Assembly: GCA_028868515.1 (NCBI GenBank)
Contig: JAGWUI010000001.1
Location: 1-64,000 of the forward strand
DNA from: Gammaproteobacteria bacterium
GTDB taxonomy: Bacteria > Pseudomonadota > Gammaproteobacteria > Pseudomonadales > Moraxellaceae
Length of the DNA: 64,000 nucleotides
Reading direction: 5' to 3'
Part shown: positions 41,917 through 51,863 of the stretch, in pieces
Layout: every line of letters begins with the position of its first letter
How positions within the stretch are numbered: the stretch's first letter is position 1
Translations under genes and position numbers: made by a program
Notes under the pieces: model-generated
Database searches by the model: none
Told to the model about the DNA's origin: nothing
What the model saw: only the letters and a program-made list of their open reading frames with translations

Positions 41917-44001
41917 ATGTATCAAGTTTTAGCACGTAAATATCGCCCTCGCAATTTTGCTGAATTGGTTGGGCAGACGCATGTATCTCGTGCGTTGGGC
42001 AGTGCGCTTGAGCGTGGACGGCTTCATCATGCTTATCTATTCACAGGCACACGCGGTGTAGGTAAAACAACAATCGCTCGAATTCTATCGAAATGCCTGA
42101 ATTGTGAAACTGGAATCACTGCAACACCTTGCGGAGTTTGTGGAACTTGCCGAGCGATTGATGAAGGTCGATTTATTGATTTAATCGAGATCGATGCGGC
42201 ATCACGGACAAAAGTCGAAGACACTCGAGAGTTATTGGATAATGTACCTTATGCACCCACACAAGGTCGCTACAAGGTTTATCTGATTGACGAAGTGCAT
42301 ATGCTGTCTACGCATAGTTTTAACGCGTTGCTGAAAACTTTGGAAGAACCGCCAGAGCATGTGAAGTTTTTGCTGGCTACAACTGATCCACAAAAGTTAC
42401 CTGTAACGGTTTTATCACGCTGTTTGCAGTTCACATTGCGTCCATTACCACGCCAAGAAATCCATGATCATTTAGCAGAAGTTCTTAAAAAAGAAAGTAT
42501 TACATTTGATGATGCAGCCTTGTGGCTGCTTGCGGAATCTGCACAAGGCTCACTTCGCGATGCAATGTCACTAACTGACCAAGCGATTGCTTATGGTCAA
42601 GGCAGTGTTCAAGGTGAAGACGTACAAGCGATGTTGGGTTTGTTAGATCGCAGTCAAGTTGCCAATTTGTTGTTAGCGATTCATCAACGTGATAGTCAGC
42701 TTGTTGCAAAGATTCTGTTTGACTTGTCTCAACAAGCAGTTGATGTCAGTGCTGTTCTAGATCAAATGATTACGTTGTTACACCAAGTTGCTTTAGCGCA
42801 ATTATTGCCGCAGCAAGCAGATATTGGTACGCCGACAGAAGTTGAAATTCTGAAGAAAATGGCGTCGAATTTTGATCGTCAAGACGTGCAGTTATATTAT
42901 CAAATTGCATTACAAGGACGTGCTGATTTGAAACTTGCTGTCACTGCGCAGCAAGGATTCGAAATGTGTGTACTTAGGCTCTTAGCATTTCGTCCTCTTG
43001 GGTTACATGAAACTAATTCCAATTATTCTGCAATTCAGCATTCGACGCCTGAATTAGAATTTAATATTAAAAATCAAAGTCAAGAAACTCAATCACCAGA
43101 GACTCAGTCTAAAAAAAACTCTGAATCCTTGATCGAGGCTGAAAGCGTTACTGAAACTATTTCAGCTCCAATTGTTGATGAACCTATAATCGATGTGCCG
43201 CAAGAAGAGATTTTGTCATCAGTAGAAGATGAAATTCTGCCGAGTGATTTTTCTAACAATGAAGCAGAATTAGAGGATGAACCTGTGTATGTGCAGGCTG
43301 CTGAAATCATTGCCGAAGAAGCCGAACCATTAGCGGCAGAAGATGCTTCGTTAGATGATCGTGATGAAGAAGAGATCAATCATCATCAAGATATGTTTGC
43401 ACTCGAATCCACTCAAACTGAGTCTGTTGAATCTGAACAGATTACAGCACCACAGTCTGTTGTAGAAGAAGAGCCTGTTTTAGAAACAGTTGCTGTAGAA
43501 GCAAAGGAAAAAAACGTAGCTGAAGTGCGTAGTACCAATATTAGTTATGGCAATGATTCAACAAAAACACCTTTTGAGATTTTAGCGCATCCTTATGCCG
43601 AATTATCAGGCGATTGGACTGCGGAAAAGTGGGAATATTGGCTGCGTGAACGCGCTCAAGCAGGCGTGTTGTCGGGTGGCGAACTAAGTTTGGGTCAACA
43701 TGGATTAATGCGTGGTGAAATCGGTGGCAAGGTTGAATTTGTGATTGCTGCTGAGCATCGTGTGCTGACTTCACAGATGTTAGATGGTCTACTTGCAGCG
43801 TTAAAAGCGGATTGGCCAAAAACTCAACTTGAGATTGTTCATGCCACACCGATTGAAATTACACCAGTCAAGCGTAAAGAAGCGCGAATCGTACAGGCGG
43901 AAGTAAGAGCGCGTGAATTACTGGTGAGTGATCCTGCAATTGAACCACTGATGAAGTTGTTTGATGCTGAGGTTGTGGAGTTGGAGATGAAAGAGGCGTA
44001 G
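41917..44001 (+). CDS. dnaX: DNA polymerase III subunits tau and gamma
   Basis: The clamp-loader ATPase; the full-length tau form is 694 residues from the ATG at 41917 (MYQVLARKYRPRNF) with GGAA seven bases upstream. Residues 1-220 are the AAA+ domain: Walker A GTRGVGKTT, zinc-binding Cys (CLNCETG...CGVCGTC), Walker B LIDEVHML and SRC motif VLSRCLQF. Domain III ends near residue 370. Residues about 385-560 are an acidic, low-complexity linker and residues about 565-694 the polymerase-binding tau C-terminus (WEYWLRERAQAGVLSGG). A slippery heptamer at 43113-43119 could yield gamma. No recR or ybaB follows; the next gene is convergent. Confidence 0.95.
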   Translation: MYQVLARKYRPRNFAELVGQTHVSRALGSALERGRLHHAYLFTGTRGVGKTTIARILSKCLNCETGITATPCGVCGTCRAIDEGRFIDLIEIDAASRTKVEDTRELLDNVPYAPTQGRYKVYLIDEVHMLSTHSFNALLKTLEEPPEHVKFLLATTDPQKLPVTVLSRCLQFTLRPLPRQEIHDHLAEVLKKESITFDDAALWLLAESAQGSLRDAMSLTDQAIAYGQGSVQGEDVQAMLGLLDRSQVANLLLAIHQRDSQLVAKILFDLSQQAVDVSAVLDQMITLLHQVALAQLLPQQADIGTPTEVEILKKMASNFDRQDVQLYYQIALQGRADLKLAVTAQQGFEMCVLRLLAFRPLGLHETNSNYSAIQHSTPELEFNIKNQSQETQSPETQSKKNSESLIEAESVTETISAPIVDEPIIDVPQEEILSSVEDEILPSDFSNNEAELEDEPVYVQAAEIIAEEAEPLAAEDASLDDRDEEEINHHQDMFALESTQTESVESEQITAPQSVVEEEPVLETVAVEAKEKNVAEVRSTNISYGNDSTKTPFEILAHPYAELSGDWTAEKWEYWLRERAQAGVLSGGELSLGQHGLMRGEIGGKVEFVIAAEHRVLTSQMLDGLLAALKADWPKTQLEIVHATPIEITPVKRKEARIVQAEVRARELLVSDPAIEPLMKLFDAEVVELEMKEA
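43111..43124 (+). promoter_or_regulatory. candidate -1 frameshift (or slippage) site producing DnaX gamma
   Basis: A run of eight A at 43111-43118 followed by C gives the in-frame heptamer A-AAA-AAC at 43113-43119. After a -1 shift the next codons are CTC and TGA (43122-43124), so the product stops at about residue 402, just after domain III. This is the arrangement that makes gamma in E. coli, where the heptamer is A-AAA-AAG. No strong upstream Shine-Dalgarno stimulator and only a weak downstream hairpin are visible. Confidence 0.55.
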
Positions 44002-44100
44002 TCTTTGCAGTTGTTCTTTAAGTAAGCTAGTTATTTTCTCATTTAATTAACAATTTAGTAATATTTGTTCGGACTTTACCAGAAACTTGTTTAGTGTATT

Positions 44101-44156
44101 CCGCACGTTTCGACAGGCTCAACGAGCTATGCAGTTCACTGAGCTTGTCGAAATGT
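44101..44156. repeat. palindromic intergenic repeat, family A (complete copy)
   Basis: The left arm ACGTTTCGACAGGCTCAACG and the right arm, ending TGAGCTTGTCGAAATGT, match as inverted repeats at about 19 of 24 positions around ATGC. It lies between the convergent dnaX and thioesterase genes and may double as a terminator. Confidence 0.7.
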
Positions 44157-44213
44157 TCATAAATATGATTGAAAATTGATCCTTTATGGATTCTATTACC
44201 ATTTAGTTTATTC

Positions 44214-44657
44214 TTACTCTCTAACCAACATCAACAACGCCAACTTCTCGCGCAAATCCGCAGGGATTGCTACAGGTTTACGTGTTTCACGATCTACAAA
44301 TACATGAACAAATTGACCTTGTGCTGTGGTGGCTTCTGCACCTTCTTTAAATACGCCAATTTCATAATAAACTGATGAATGTCCCAGATGAGCAACGCGC
44401 AATCCGCCATCTAGACGATCAGGAAAGGCAATCGGTGAAAAATAACTACAACCAGAATCGACAACCAAACCGATGACATTGCCGTTATGGATATCAAGTC
44501 CGCCAATTTCAATCAGATAACGATTCACAATGGTATCGAAGTAGCTGTAATACATCACATTATTGACATGTCCATAAATGTCATTATCAGCCCAACGGGT
44601 CGTAATATCGGTGTACCAGACGTAATCAGCGCGAGTATTTGGAGATGGACGTGTCAT
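44214..44657 (-). CDS. acyl-CoA thioesterase (hot-dog, 4HBT type)
   Basis: A 147-residue single hot-dog domain. TRWADNDIYGHVNNVMYYSYFDT holds the catalytic Asp of the 4-hydroxybenzoyl-CoA/YbgC-type thioesterases, and VDSGCSYFSPIAFPDRLDGGLRVAHLGHSSVYYEIGVF is the rest of the core. It hydrolyses an acyl-CoA to the acid and CoA; the acyl group is unknown. It overlaps the preceding alcohol dehydrogenase gene by four bases, indicating an operon. The C-terminus is RKPVAIPADLREKLALL, common in this subfamily. Confidence 0.9.
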   Translation of the reverse strand: MTRPSPNTRADYVWYTDITTRWADNDIYGHVNNVMYYSYFDTIVNRYLIEIGGLDIHNGNVIGLVVDSGCSYFSPIAFPDRLDGGLRVAHLGHSSVYYEIGVFKEGAEATTAQGQFVHVFVDRETRKPVAIPADLREKLALLMLVRE

Positions 44658-45844
44658 GAGTAAGCTGCCTGATAGATTGCCAGCGCATCTGATTCTGTCA
44701 TTGCGCGTGGATTATTCATAAGCAATCGTGTTTGTTTCATTGCATCGATTGCAAGTTGTTGTAAGTGATCATCGCAGATCGTATGAAACTCACCATGATG
44801 ATCTTTAAATCGAATTTCATTTAATTTTTTAGGTAAACCACTATCTGCGATATGCTTTTCTAAACGAGCAATCAACTTGTTTGCAAGCTCAATTGAACTT
44901 CCTGAAGCATTAGGCTCAAGAGTTTGATAGAGTTTAGCATACATATCTGTTGCATGTAACAGATTGAAGCGCATGACATCAACTAAAACTAATGAATTGG
45001 ATAGTCCATGCGGAATATGGAAATGACCGCCCAATGGATAAGCCAGCGCATGTACGGCAGCAACTGGTGAGTTTGCGAAGGCTTGTCCAGCCATCATTGC
45101 ACCAAGTAGCATATTTTCACGAGCGACTAGATTTTTTCCATCATGGATTGCAGTTTGTAGATTTTGATCTAATAAACGCAAGGCTTCGCATGCAAGCATG
45201 TCGGAATAAGGGTTTTTCTTAATTGCGCTGGTATAGGATTCAATTGCATGAACCATTGCGTCAATCCCAGTGGCAGCAGTCACTTGAGGAGGCAGCCCAA
45301 TTGTTAGTTCAGCATCTAATATTGCTGCATCTGCGAGTAATGTGGGTGACACAACGCCCATCTTTGTGGTTTCGCCTGTCGTGACAATTGCTACAGCTGT
45401 GACTTCTGAGCCTGTACCTGCGGTTGTAGGCACTTGAATAAGTGGTAATCTGTTACCTGTAACGTTGTTGACGCCGTAAATTTCAGTAATATGCTGAGTT
45501 TGTGCAGGATTAGCGAGTAGTGCAATGAGTTTTGCAACATCCATCGAGCTGCCGCCGCCATAACCGACCACACCATCAATTCCAGATTGTTTAGCGGAGT
45601 TTGTTGCGGATAAAACGATGTTTTCTGGAGGGTCAGCTTGAACATCAGAGTAGATCGTGAGCTTTAAACCTTTTTTCTCGATACTTTGAATCGCATCGAG
45701 ATGAAGCTGAAATTGAACAATACCTGGATCAGTCACAAATAAAACATGCGTCATGCCTAAATTTGCGCAAATGTCACCGAGTTGATGGCGACTACCTGCA
45801 GCACAAACGATTTGACGAACCGTATCGAAGCTAAACCCTTGCAT
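44654..45844 (-). CDS. iron-containing alcohol dehydrogenase
   Basis: A 396-residue group III alcohol dehydrogenase. The N-terminal half binds NAD(P) (VGYGGGSSMDVAKLIALLA, about residues 95-113) and TAGTGSEVTAVAIVT follows. The Fe-binding His cluster is in AMVHAIESYTSAIKK and HALAYPLGGHFHIPHGLSN (about residue 270), with the Asp in ILDAELT. It interconverts an alcohol and an aldehyde or ketone; the substrate is unspecified. Translationally coupled to the thioesterase, so the two may act in one acyl or alcohol pathway. Start ATG at 45842-45844. Confidence 0.92.
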   Translation of the reverse strand: MQGFSFDTVRQIVCAAGSRHQLGDICANLGMTHVLFVTDPGIVQFQLHLDAIQSIEKKGLKLTIYSDVQADPPENIVLSATNSAKQSGIDGVVGYGGGSSMDVAKLIALLANPAQTQHITEIYGVNNVTGNRLPLIQVPTTAGTGSEVTAVAIVTTGETTKMGVVSPTLLADAAILDAELTIGLPPQVTAATGIDAMVHAIESYTSAIKKNPYSDMLACEALRLLDQNLQTAIHDGKNLVARENMLLGAMMAGQAFANSPVAAVHALAYPLGGHFHIPHGLSNSLVLVDVMRFNLLHATDMYAKLYQTLEPNASGSSIELANKLIARLEKHIADSGLPKKLNEIRFKDHHGEFHTICDDHLQQLAIDAMKQTRLLMNNPRAMTESDALAIYQAAYS

Positions 45845-46161
45845 GTGGCTAATCCTTATGGCTTATCGCGCTGACTATTATCATAATAAATAACCATTTA
45901 TTTGTTGGAGAAAGGTTATTCAATTAAGTAAGCTGACACAAATAATACTGTAATAACGCATTGATGACTATGGCATTTTTGAAATTGTATTTGTAGTTTT
46001 ATACAAGTGTATTTTATTGATTATTTCATGTAGGCTGAATCGAGAATTTTTGTTGAATTGCAATCAAAATAAATAGTCTGTGACCATTTATAAATGAAGC
46101 TTTATTTGTAATTGGTTATAATGGCTAGTCAGCTATTTCTGTGAAAATACAAGGAGGTTAT
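45845..46161. other. 317-bp intergenic region
   Basis: AT-rich divergent promoter region between the alcohol dehydrogenase and the EcsC gene. No gene, repeat or clear promoter consensus is seen. Confidence 0.5.
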
Positions 46162-46980
46162 ATGAACCAAGATGAAGTAAACCAACTAACAAAAGCAATC
46201 GGCATCCTTGAAAACCCAAATTTTGCTATCAAGGCTGCGGGTTTTGTAGGAATGCCTGTAGAGAAAGTCATAGGATTATTGCCAAATAGTGTGCAAGAGA
46301 AAATAAGCGTAGTAGCACAGAAAGCAATTTTAGGCGCACTCAAGGTTTCTTTAAAAACCATGAATACTACTTACGTAAGTATAGATTCTGCACCGCCAGA
46401 GGCTTCGAATTGGTGGCATACCACAACTGTAGCAGCGTCTGGTGGTGTCGCGGGATTTTTCGGGATAGGGGCAGTTGCCGCAGAGATTCCAATCTCAACC
46501 ACTATTATGATGAGATCAATTGCTGATGTGGCACGGTCAGAGGGTGCTAATCTTAATGAGATTGAAACATTGCTTGAATGTGTGCAAATTTTTGCATTAG
46601 GAGGAATATCAACAAATGATGACGCAGCAGAAATAGGCTATTTTGTAGCTCGAGAAGCGTTAGCAAAAGCTATTACTGATGCTGCTGCTCATATTGCGAA
46701 ACATGGTGTTACTCAAGAAGGAGCACCTGCAATTGTGCGACTTATTAACCTAATCGCAGAGCGGTACTCATTGCAAATATCTGAAAAGACCGCAGCTACG
46801 GTAGTGCCATTGATTGGTGCAGCTGGAGGTGCATTAATAAATACACTATTCATAACTCATTTCCAAGATGTGGCTAAGGCGCATTTCTTAATTCGCCGCC
46901 TTGAAAAACTTCATGGACAAGAGTTAGTCAAAATTAAATATGCAGAAATTAGAGGCACATTACGTATAGCAAAAAGCTAA
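46162..46980 (+). CDS. EcsC-family protein
   Basis: The ATG at 46162 is preceded by a perfect AAGGAGG five bases upstream, giving 272 residues; the GTG at 46141 is rejected. The EcsC-like core includes GGVAGFFGIGAVAAEIPISTTIMMRSIADVARSEG, AREALAKAITDAAAHIAKHG and VPLIGAAGGALINTLFITHFQDVAKAHFLIRRLEK, with Gly/Ala-rich hydrophobic stretches at about 95-115 and 225-245 that may insert in membrane. The family is named from a B. subtilis ABC-transporter operon, but the biochemical role is unknown. Monocistronic. Confidence 0.85.
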   Translation: MNQDEVNQLTKAIGILENPNFAIKAAGFVGMPVEKVIGLLPNSVQEKISVVAQKAILGALKVSLKTMNTTYVSIDSAPPEASNWWHTTTVAASGGVAGFFGIGAVAAEIPISTTIMMRSIADVARSEGANLNEIETLLECVQIFALGGISTNDDAAEIGYFVAREALAKAITDAAAHIAKHGVTQEGAPAIVRLINLIAERYSLQISEKTAATVVPLIGAAGGALINTLFITHFQDVAKAHFLIRRLEKLHGQELVKIKYAEIRGTLRIAKS

Positions 46981-47039
46981 TAAGTCGTATAACGGCGTGT
47001 CTTCGATGCGCCATTCAACCACGTATAACAAATTCTCAA

Positions 47040-47969
47040 TCACTTCGCTGGCCTCAATGTAATCATTAACACACCAACAATATTCAACGCACAACCAATC
47101 CATTGAATCCACGATAATGATTCACCGAGAAGTGCAACCGCAAGCACAACAGTGATAATCGGCCCGCCAGCGCTGAGCATTGCAGCTTGAGCAGGACCGA
47201 CACGCGCGATGCCTTGCATCAGAAAGGTTGCTGGTAAAACAGTCGAGAAAATTCCCAATGCTACGCCGAAGCCAATAATACTTGGCGCAAGCTGAGTGAT
47301 ATGGGCAATCGGTGCAGGTTGCACAATCAAATAATGAATTATAGATGCGATACAAGCGACACTCATCGCCAATCCTGTAAACCGCCAACTACCAAAACGT
47401 CGAATTAGCGTCGGCGTCATGACCAAATACAACGCATAAGCAAATGCGCTGGCGAACACAAACAAACTCCCAGCCCATACGCCATTTGAATGGGTTTGTG
47501 CACCTTCACCGAGCATCACTGTCAACGTACCACCATAACTCAAAATAATTGCCATGATGACGCGCGTATGAATTGTGCGTTTGTACAACACAGCCATCAT
47601 CAGTACGGTCAGTGTTGGATAGAGAAACAGAATGATTCGCTCAAGTGACGCGGAAATGAATGTCAGTCCGATAAAATCCAGAATACTCGCAAGGTAATAG
47701 CCGATTAATCCAGCGATGAGCAATATTCCCCAATCTTTCGCGTTTGGTTTGCCTGCAGTTCTTGGTGCGAAATAAGCAATCAGCAAAAAAAAGGGCAGTG
47801 CACTGACCATGCGCAGTGCAAGTAAGGTTGGCGCGCTTAATGACGCATCGAGACCATAGGCTTTTTTGATGAAGATCGCTTTGATTGCAAACAAAAATGC
47901 AGACATCAGTACGCAGATTGAACCAAATAGAACGTGAGAACGATGCTGAGTAATTGCGGAAGAAGACAT
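47040..47969 (-). CDS. EamA/DMT-superfamily transporter
   Basis: A ten-helix drug/metabolite permease made of two EamA repeats: first IFIKKAYGLDASLSAPTLLALRMVSALPFFLLIAYF..., second SLFVFASAFAYALYLVMTPTLIRRFGS...GPAQAAMLSAGGPIITVVLAVALLGESLSWIQWIGCALNIVGVLMI, which carries the family-typical LGE motif. The ATG at 47969 (MSSSAITQHRS) gives 309 residues. A TTG at 47996 would add nine; neither has a visible Shine-Dalgarno. Exporters of this family move amino acids or other metabolites; the substrate is unknown. Single gene, divergent from pyrD. Confidence 0.85.
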   Translation of the reverse strand: MSSSAITQHRSHVLFGSICVLMSAFLFAIKAIFIKKAYGLDASLSAPTLLALRMVSALPFFLLIAYFAPRTAGKPNAKDWGILLIAGLIGYYLASILDFIGLTFISASLERIILFLYPTLTVLMMAVLYKRTIHTRVIMAIILSYGGTLTVMLGEGAQTHSNGVWAGSLFVFASAFAYALYLVMTPTLIRRFGSWRFTGLAMSVACIASIIHYLIVQPAPIAHITQLAPSIIGFGVALGIFSTVLPATFLMQGIARVGPAQAAMLSAGGPIITVVLAVALLGESLSWIQWIGCALNIVGVLMITLRPAK

Positions 47970-48198
47970 GAACGGCGTAAAACCATATTTCAACAAGAGA
48001 TTGAAGTTTGAGCCATTTATTCATGAAGCACAATGTCAGTTTTCTTATAAAACCTAAAACTATTTTTTATAGGATAGAAAGACTTAATCCTGTACTTCAT
48101 GATCGTTGTGTTGAGAAATTAAACATAAAACACCAAATTGGTGCATAAAAATGACCGAACATGCCATTCTAAACAGTGCAACATGATGACAGTCAGCG

Positions 48199-48204
48199 TA
48201 TAAT
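48199..48204 (+). promoter_or_regulatory. -10 element of a candidate pyrD promoter
   Basis: TATAAT lies 34 bases upstream of the pyrD ATG, giving a leader of about 27 bases. The -35 position has no good hexamer, so the element may rely on an activator or extended contacts. Confidence 0.4.
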
Positions 48205-48237
48205 CGCGGTTCGCTGCCACCATATGTTTTCTTGCCT

Positions 48238-49248
48238 ATGTTATATGCGTTGACTCGCCCTGTACTTTTTGCGCTTGATCCAGAAAGTGCCCATCATGTG
48301 ACGTTAAGTTCAATTGGATGTGCTGCGCGCCTTGGCGTACTTCCAGTTTTATTCCCTAAGATTTCTCAACCTGTGCAATGCATGGGGCTGACTTTCGATA
48401 ATCCAGTTGGTCTAGCTGCGGGCTTAGATAAAAACGGCGAATATATCGATGCACTGGCAGCGCTAGGATTTGGGTCAATCGAAATCGGCACGATCACACC
48501 ACGCGCTCAAGATGGCAACCCTAAACCTCGTTTGTTCCGCTTACCACAAGCCAATGCGATTATTAATCGTATGGGATTCAATAATCACGGCGTTGATGCC
48601 TTAGTTAAGAATGTCGAGAAATCAAAATATAAAGGCATTTTAGGTATTAATATCGGTAAAAACTTTGATACACCTGTTGAGAAAGCCGCTGATGATTATT
48701 TGAAATGTTTGGACAAGGTTTACGCCCACGCATCTTATATTACAGTCAATATTTCCTCTCCAAATACACAAGGTCTGCGCTCACTACAAAGTGGTGATGC
48801 GCTAAGTGCCTTACTTGAAACACTGAAAAATCGCCAAGCGCAATTACATAGCCAGCATGGTCGCTATGTGCCACTTGTGCTGAAGGTCGCACCAGATTTA
48901 GAGCATAGCGATGTTGAATTTATTAGCCAGCAATTATTGAATTTTCAAATCGATGGTTTGATCACCACGAATACGACATTAAGTCGCGTTGGTGTAGAAA
49001 ATTTACCTTTTGGTGCTGAGACAGGTGGTTTATCTGGTCAACCTGTATTTGATCGTAGCACGGCGATCCTGAAAGAATTTGCGGCGCAATTAGATGGAAA
49101 AATTCCTTTGATTGGTGTCGGTGGAATCTGTCAGGGTTCTGATGCAAAAGCTAAAATAGACGCTGGCGCAAGTTTAGTACAAATTTATAGTGGCTTGATT
49201 TATCGTGGTCCAGACCTTATCAATGAGAGTGTGAGAGCGCTTGCATGA
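48238..49248 (+). CDS. pyrD: dihydroorotate dehydrogenase (quinone), class 2
   Basis: A 336-residue FMN enzyme on the inner membrane that oxidises dihydroorotate to orotate with quinone in pyrimidine synthesis; the length equals E. coli PyrD. The ATG at 48238 is preferred over a TTG two codons upstream. The N-terminal helices ([20 protein letters not shown]) mark class 2. [51 protein letters not shown], the catalytic Ser in [19 protein letters not shown] and [27 protein letters not shown] (FMN phosphate site) follow. The stop overlaps the cvpA start by four bases. Confidence 0.97.
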   Translation: MLYALTRPVLFALDPESAHHVTLSSIGCAARLGVLPVLFPKISQPVQCMGLTFDNPVGLAAGLDKNGEYIDALAALGFGSIEIGTITPRAQDGNPKPRLFRLPQANAIINRMGFNNHGVDALVKNVEKSKYKGILGINIGKNFDTPVEKAADDYLKCLDKVYAHASYITVNISSPNTQGLRSLQSGDALSALLETLKNRQAQLHSQHGRYVPLVLKVAPDLEHSDVEFISQQLLNFQIDGLITTNTTLSRVGVENLPFGAETGGLSGQPVFDRSTAILKEFAAQLDGKIPLIGVGGICQGSDAKAKIDAGASLVQIYSGLIYRGPDLINESVRALA

Positions 49249-49799
49249 GTGAGTTTTCCGCCTTAGATATTATTATCACAGTGATTGTACTTTTTAGCCT
49301 GTATCGCGGCTTCAAGGCGGGTTTAGTGCAATCACTAGTCGGGTTAGTCGGATGGTTCGCGACACTCTATGTTGGTACGCATTATGCGCATGGTATGGGG
49401 TATGTGTTTGCTGGGATAGTCAAAGATCCTGTATTGCAAACCGCACTGGCTTTTTTGGTGATTGTTTTATTGATGCTGACGATTGTTTGGGGTGCGAGCC
49501 TCATTCTCAAATCACTGATTGATGCATTAGCACTTACACCTATTGAAAAGCTTGCTGGTGGTATTTTTGGTGCAGTACGTGGTGTGCTGATTGTTTTAGT
49601 TGTGATGAGTTTGATTGGCTCGTGGGCAAGTAAAGAATCATGGTGGCAACATTCAGTTTTAGCCAAAGCGTTATTGCCTTATGCGCCATTAGCCATGGTC
49701 ATGGGTCATGATCTTGCAACGACAGCATGGAGTGAGTTAAATCCTCATCATCTGACTGAAAAGCGCAAGTTAATTGGTAAAGATACAAATCAAGATTAG
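49245..49799 (+). CDS. cvpA: CvpA-family membrane protein
   Basis: A 184-residue inner-membrane protein with four hydrophobic helices ([19 protein letters not shown] begins with the family's charged first loop; [60 protein letters not shown]). CvpA is needed for colicin V production in E. coli and is linked to envelope stress, but its molecular task is unclear. It is translationally coupled to pyrD through an ATGA overlap and lies upstream of purF, the conserved cvpA-purF arrangement. Confidence 0.92.
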   Translation: MSEFSALDIIITVIVLFSLYRGFKAGLVQSLVGLVGWFATLYVGTHYAHGMGYVFAGIVKDPVLQTALAFLVIVLLMLTIVWGASLILKSLIDALALTPIEKLAGGIFGAVRGVLIVLVVMSLIGSWASKESWWQHSVLAKALLPYAPLAMVMGHDLATTAWSELNPHHLTEKRKLIGKDTNQD

Positions 49800-49893
49800 T
49801 CGTATTTAGATTCATGCGAGGCGTGGGTCGTTTATACGATGTGCGCGTCGCTTAAACGTTTTATTTTTAGTCTTAGCCATCCGCGAGGTTGTT

Positions 49894-51432
49894 ATGTGTG
49901 GAATCGTAGGCATTGCCGCTCAAACGCCAGTTAATCAAATGTTATATGATGCTTTAACGATGCTTCAGCATCGTGGGCAAGATGCTGCTGGTATTGTCAC
50001 GTTTCAGGATGGACGTTTGTTTTTGCGTAAAGAAAACGGCATGGTTCGTGACGTGTTCCATACGCGCCACATGCGTCGTTTAGTTGGTAACTTTGGCATG
50101 GGTCATGTCCGTTATCCAACCGCAGGTTCTTCGAGTGCAGCAGAAGCGCAGCCGTTCTATGTAAACTCTCCATACGGCATTACTTTGGCGCACAATGGTA
50201 ATTTGACCAACGCTGATAAAATCTCTGCGACGTTATTCCGTTCAGATTTACGCCACATCAATACCGATTCTGACTCAGAAGTTTTGCTGAATGTGTTTGC
50301 GCATGAACTGCAAGCACTTGGCCGTGAAAATCCAACAGAAAATGATATTTTTGATGCAGTGACCAAAGTGTATGGTCGTTGTGAAGGTGGTTACGCCGCA
50401 ATCGCAATGGTTACAGGTTATGGTTTACTCGGTTTCCGCGATCCGCATGGCATTCGTCCATTGATCTACGGTGAGCGCGAAGCTGAAAATGGTAAAAAAG
50501 AATACATCCTTGCGTCGGAATCTGTTGCGATTACAGCGCTAGGTTTCCGTGTTGTGCGCGATATTTTGCCAGGTGAAGCAATTTTCATTAATTCAGACAG
50601 TGAAATCTTCACCAAAGTTTGTGCAAAAAATCCAGTCTACAATCCATGTATCTTTGAATACGTGTATTTCGCGCGTCCAGATTCGACGATTGATGGGATT
50701 TCTGTCTATAAATCACGGATGCGTATGGGGGAGAAACTCGCTCATAAAATTATCCGTGAATGGGGCGAAGATCATAATATTGATGTCGTCATTCCGATTC
50801 CTGAAACGAGTCGTACTTCGGCGCTTGAACTCGCATCAATTTTGGGTGTGAAGTACCGCGAAGGGTTCATGAAGAATCGTTATATCGGTCGTACGTTCAT
50901 CATGCCAGGTCAAAGCCAGCGTAAAAAATCAGTACGCCAAAAGCTTAATCCTGTTGAATTAGAGTTTAAAGGCAAGAATGTTCTATTGGTCGATGACTCG
51001 ATTGTACGCGGCACAACCTGCCATGAAATCATTCAAATGGCGCGTGATGCGGGTGCATTGCAGGTGTATTTTGCTTCTGCTGCGCCACCAGTAAAATTCC
51101 CGAACGTTTACGGTATTGATATGCCAGCAAAAAGTGAGCTGATTGCATCAGGTCATAGCGTGGAAGAAGTTCGTCAGATCATCGGTGCAGATCGTTTGAT
51201 TTATCAAGATTTAAATGATTTGATTGATACAGCGCGTGAAGGTAATCCAAGTATTCAGCAATTTGATTGTTCTGTATTTGATGGTAACTATGTCACTGGT
51301 GGTATTGATGCGGAGTATTTAAGTAAACTTGAAAATCGCCGCAATGATCAAGCGAAGAAAGGCAAGCGCAGTAATATCGAAGTGATGGACGATACTTCTG
51401 TCGATATGACAGGTGTAAAAGAAGACGCTTAA
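49894..51432 (+). CDS. purF: amidophosphoribosyltransferase
   Basis: Makes phosphoribosylamine from PRPP and glutamine, the first step of purine synthesis; 512 residues. The N-terminal nucleophile is Cys2 ([10 protein letters not shown]), so no propeptide is present and no FeS cluster is expected. Glutaminase features include [11 protein letters not shown] and HNGNLTNA. The PRTase domain has the PRPP loop [17 protein letters not shown] (about residue 365) and the SRTSALE region. Start ATG with GAGG upstream. Follows cvpA by 94 bases and ends in a clear terminator. Confidence 0.97.
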   Translation: MCGIVGIAAQTPVNQMLYDALTMLQHRGQDAAGIVTFQDGRLFLRKENGMVRDVFHTRHMRRLVGNFGMGHVRYPTAGSSSAAEAQPFYVNSPYGITLAHNGNLTNADKISATLFRSDLRHINTDSDSEVLLNVFAHELQALGRENPTENDIFDAVTKVYGRCEGGYAAIAMVTGYGLLGFRDPHGIRPLIYGEREAENGKKEYILASESVAITALGFRVVRDILPGEAIFINSDSEIFTKVCAKNPVYNPCIFEYVYFARPDSTIDGISVYKSRMRMGEKLAHKIIREWGEDHNIDVVIPIPETSRTSALELASILGVKYREGFMKNRYIGRTFIMPGQSQRKKSVRQKLNPVELEFKGKNVLLVDDSIVRGTTCHEIIQMARDAGALQVYFASAAPPVKFPNVYGIDMPAKSELIASGHSVEEVRQIIGADRLIYQDLNDLIDTAREGNPSIQQFDCSVFDGNYVTGGIDAEYLSKLENRRNDQAKKGKRSNIEVMDDTSVDMTGVKEDA

Positions 51433-51447
51433 TTTTCAAAGATTATT

Positions 51448-51476
51448 AAAAAACCGCTCATATTGAGCGGTTTTTT
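51448..51476 (+). terminator. rho-independent terminator after purF
   Basis: AAAAAACCGCTCA, loop TAT, TGAGCGGTTTTTT forms a strong hairpin with a U-tract 15 bases past the stop. Confidence 0.9.
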
Positions 51477-51556
51477 GTTTTATTGAAAAAAGAGCTATAA
51501 CTCAGTTACTTTTTGACTGAAAAACACTTTAGATTTTTTAATGATTATTAGCCATG

Positions 51557-51799
51557 TTAGTCATTATTAGTTGGTACGAGCAAAAGAAGAACCGAAAATG
51601 GATAGCGGTATGTAAACGCCCCAATTAGAAAATCGGTAGCGAGACTAATTGGAACAAACGTAAATATACATAACTTCCAATTGAAGGTGTTCGTACATAA
51701 ATAGTAAATAAGCCAAATACTTAGAATAGAAAATAATCCACCAAGTATTGTGACTATGAAGTGGATGCCAATAGGCATTATTGGAGATTCTTCGGGCAT
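51557..51799 (-). CDS. small hypothetical membrane protein (doubtful)
   Basis: An 80-residue frame with two or three hydrophobic segments (IHFIVTILGGLFSILSIWLIYYL, WKLCIFTFVPISLATDFLIGAF, FSVLLLLVP). The ATG at 51797-51799 lacks a ribosome-binding site and an overlapping frame of similar length exists. No family recognised. It may be a degraded gene or chance frame. Confidence 0.3.
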   Translation of the reverse strand: MPEESPIMPIGIHFIVTILGGLFSILSIWLIYYLCTNTFNWKLCIFTFVPISLATDFLIGAFTYRYPFSVLLLLVPTNND

Positions 51800-51863
51800 T
51801 CTGTGATCCGTATTCTTTAATAGTCAACGAAGACTAAAAAACTTGTATCAGATTCAAGAATGA

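Noticed and set aside
49848-49866. CGCTTAAACGTTTT before purF, similar to an E. coli PurR box
   Set aside because: Only part of the consensus matches and PurR is not expected in this bacterial group, so no operator is called.
51645-51827. Second small frame overlapping the doubtful 80-residue membrane protein
   Set aside because: No ribosome-binding site, mixed composition, and overlaps a more hydrophobic alternative; neither is convincing.
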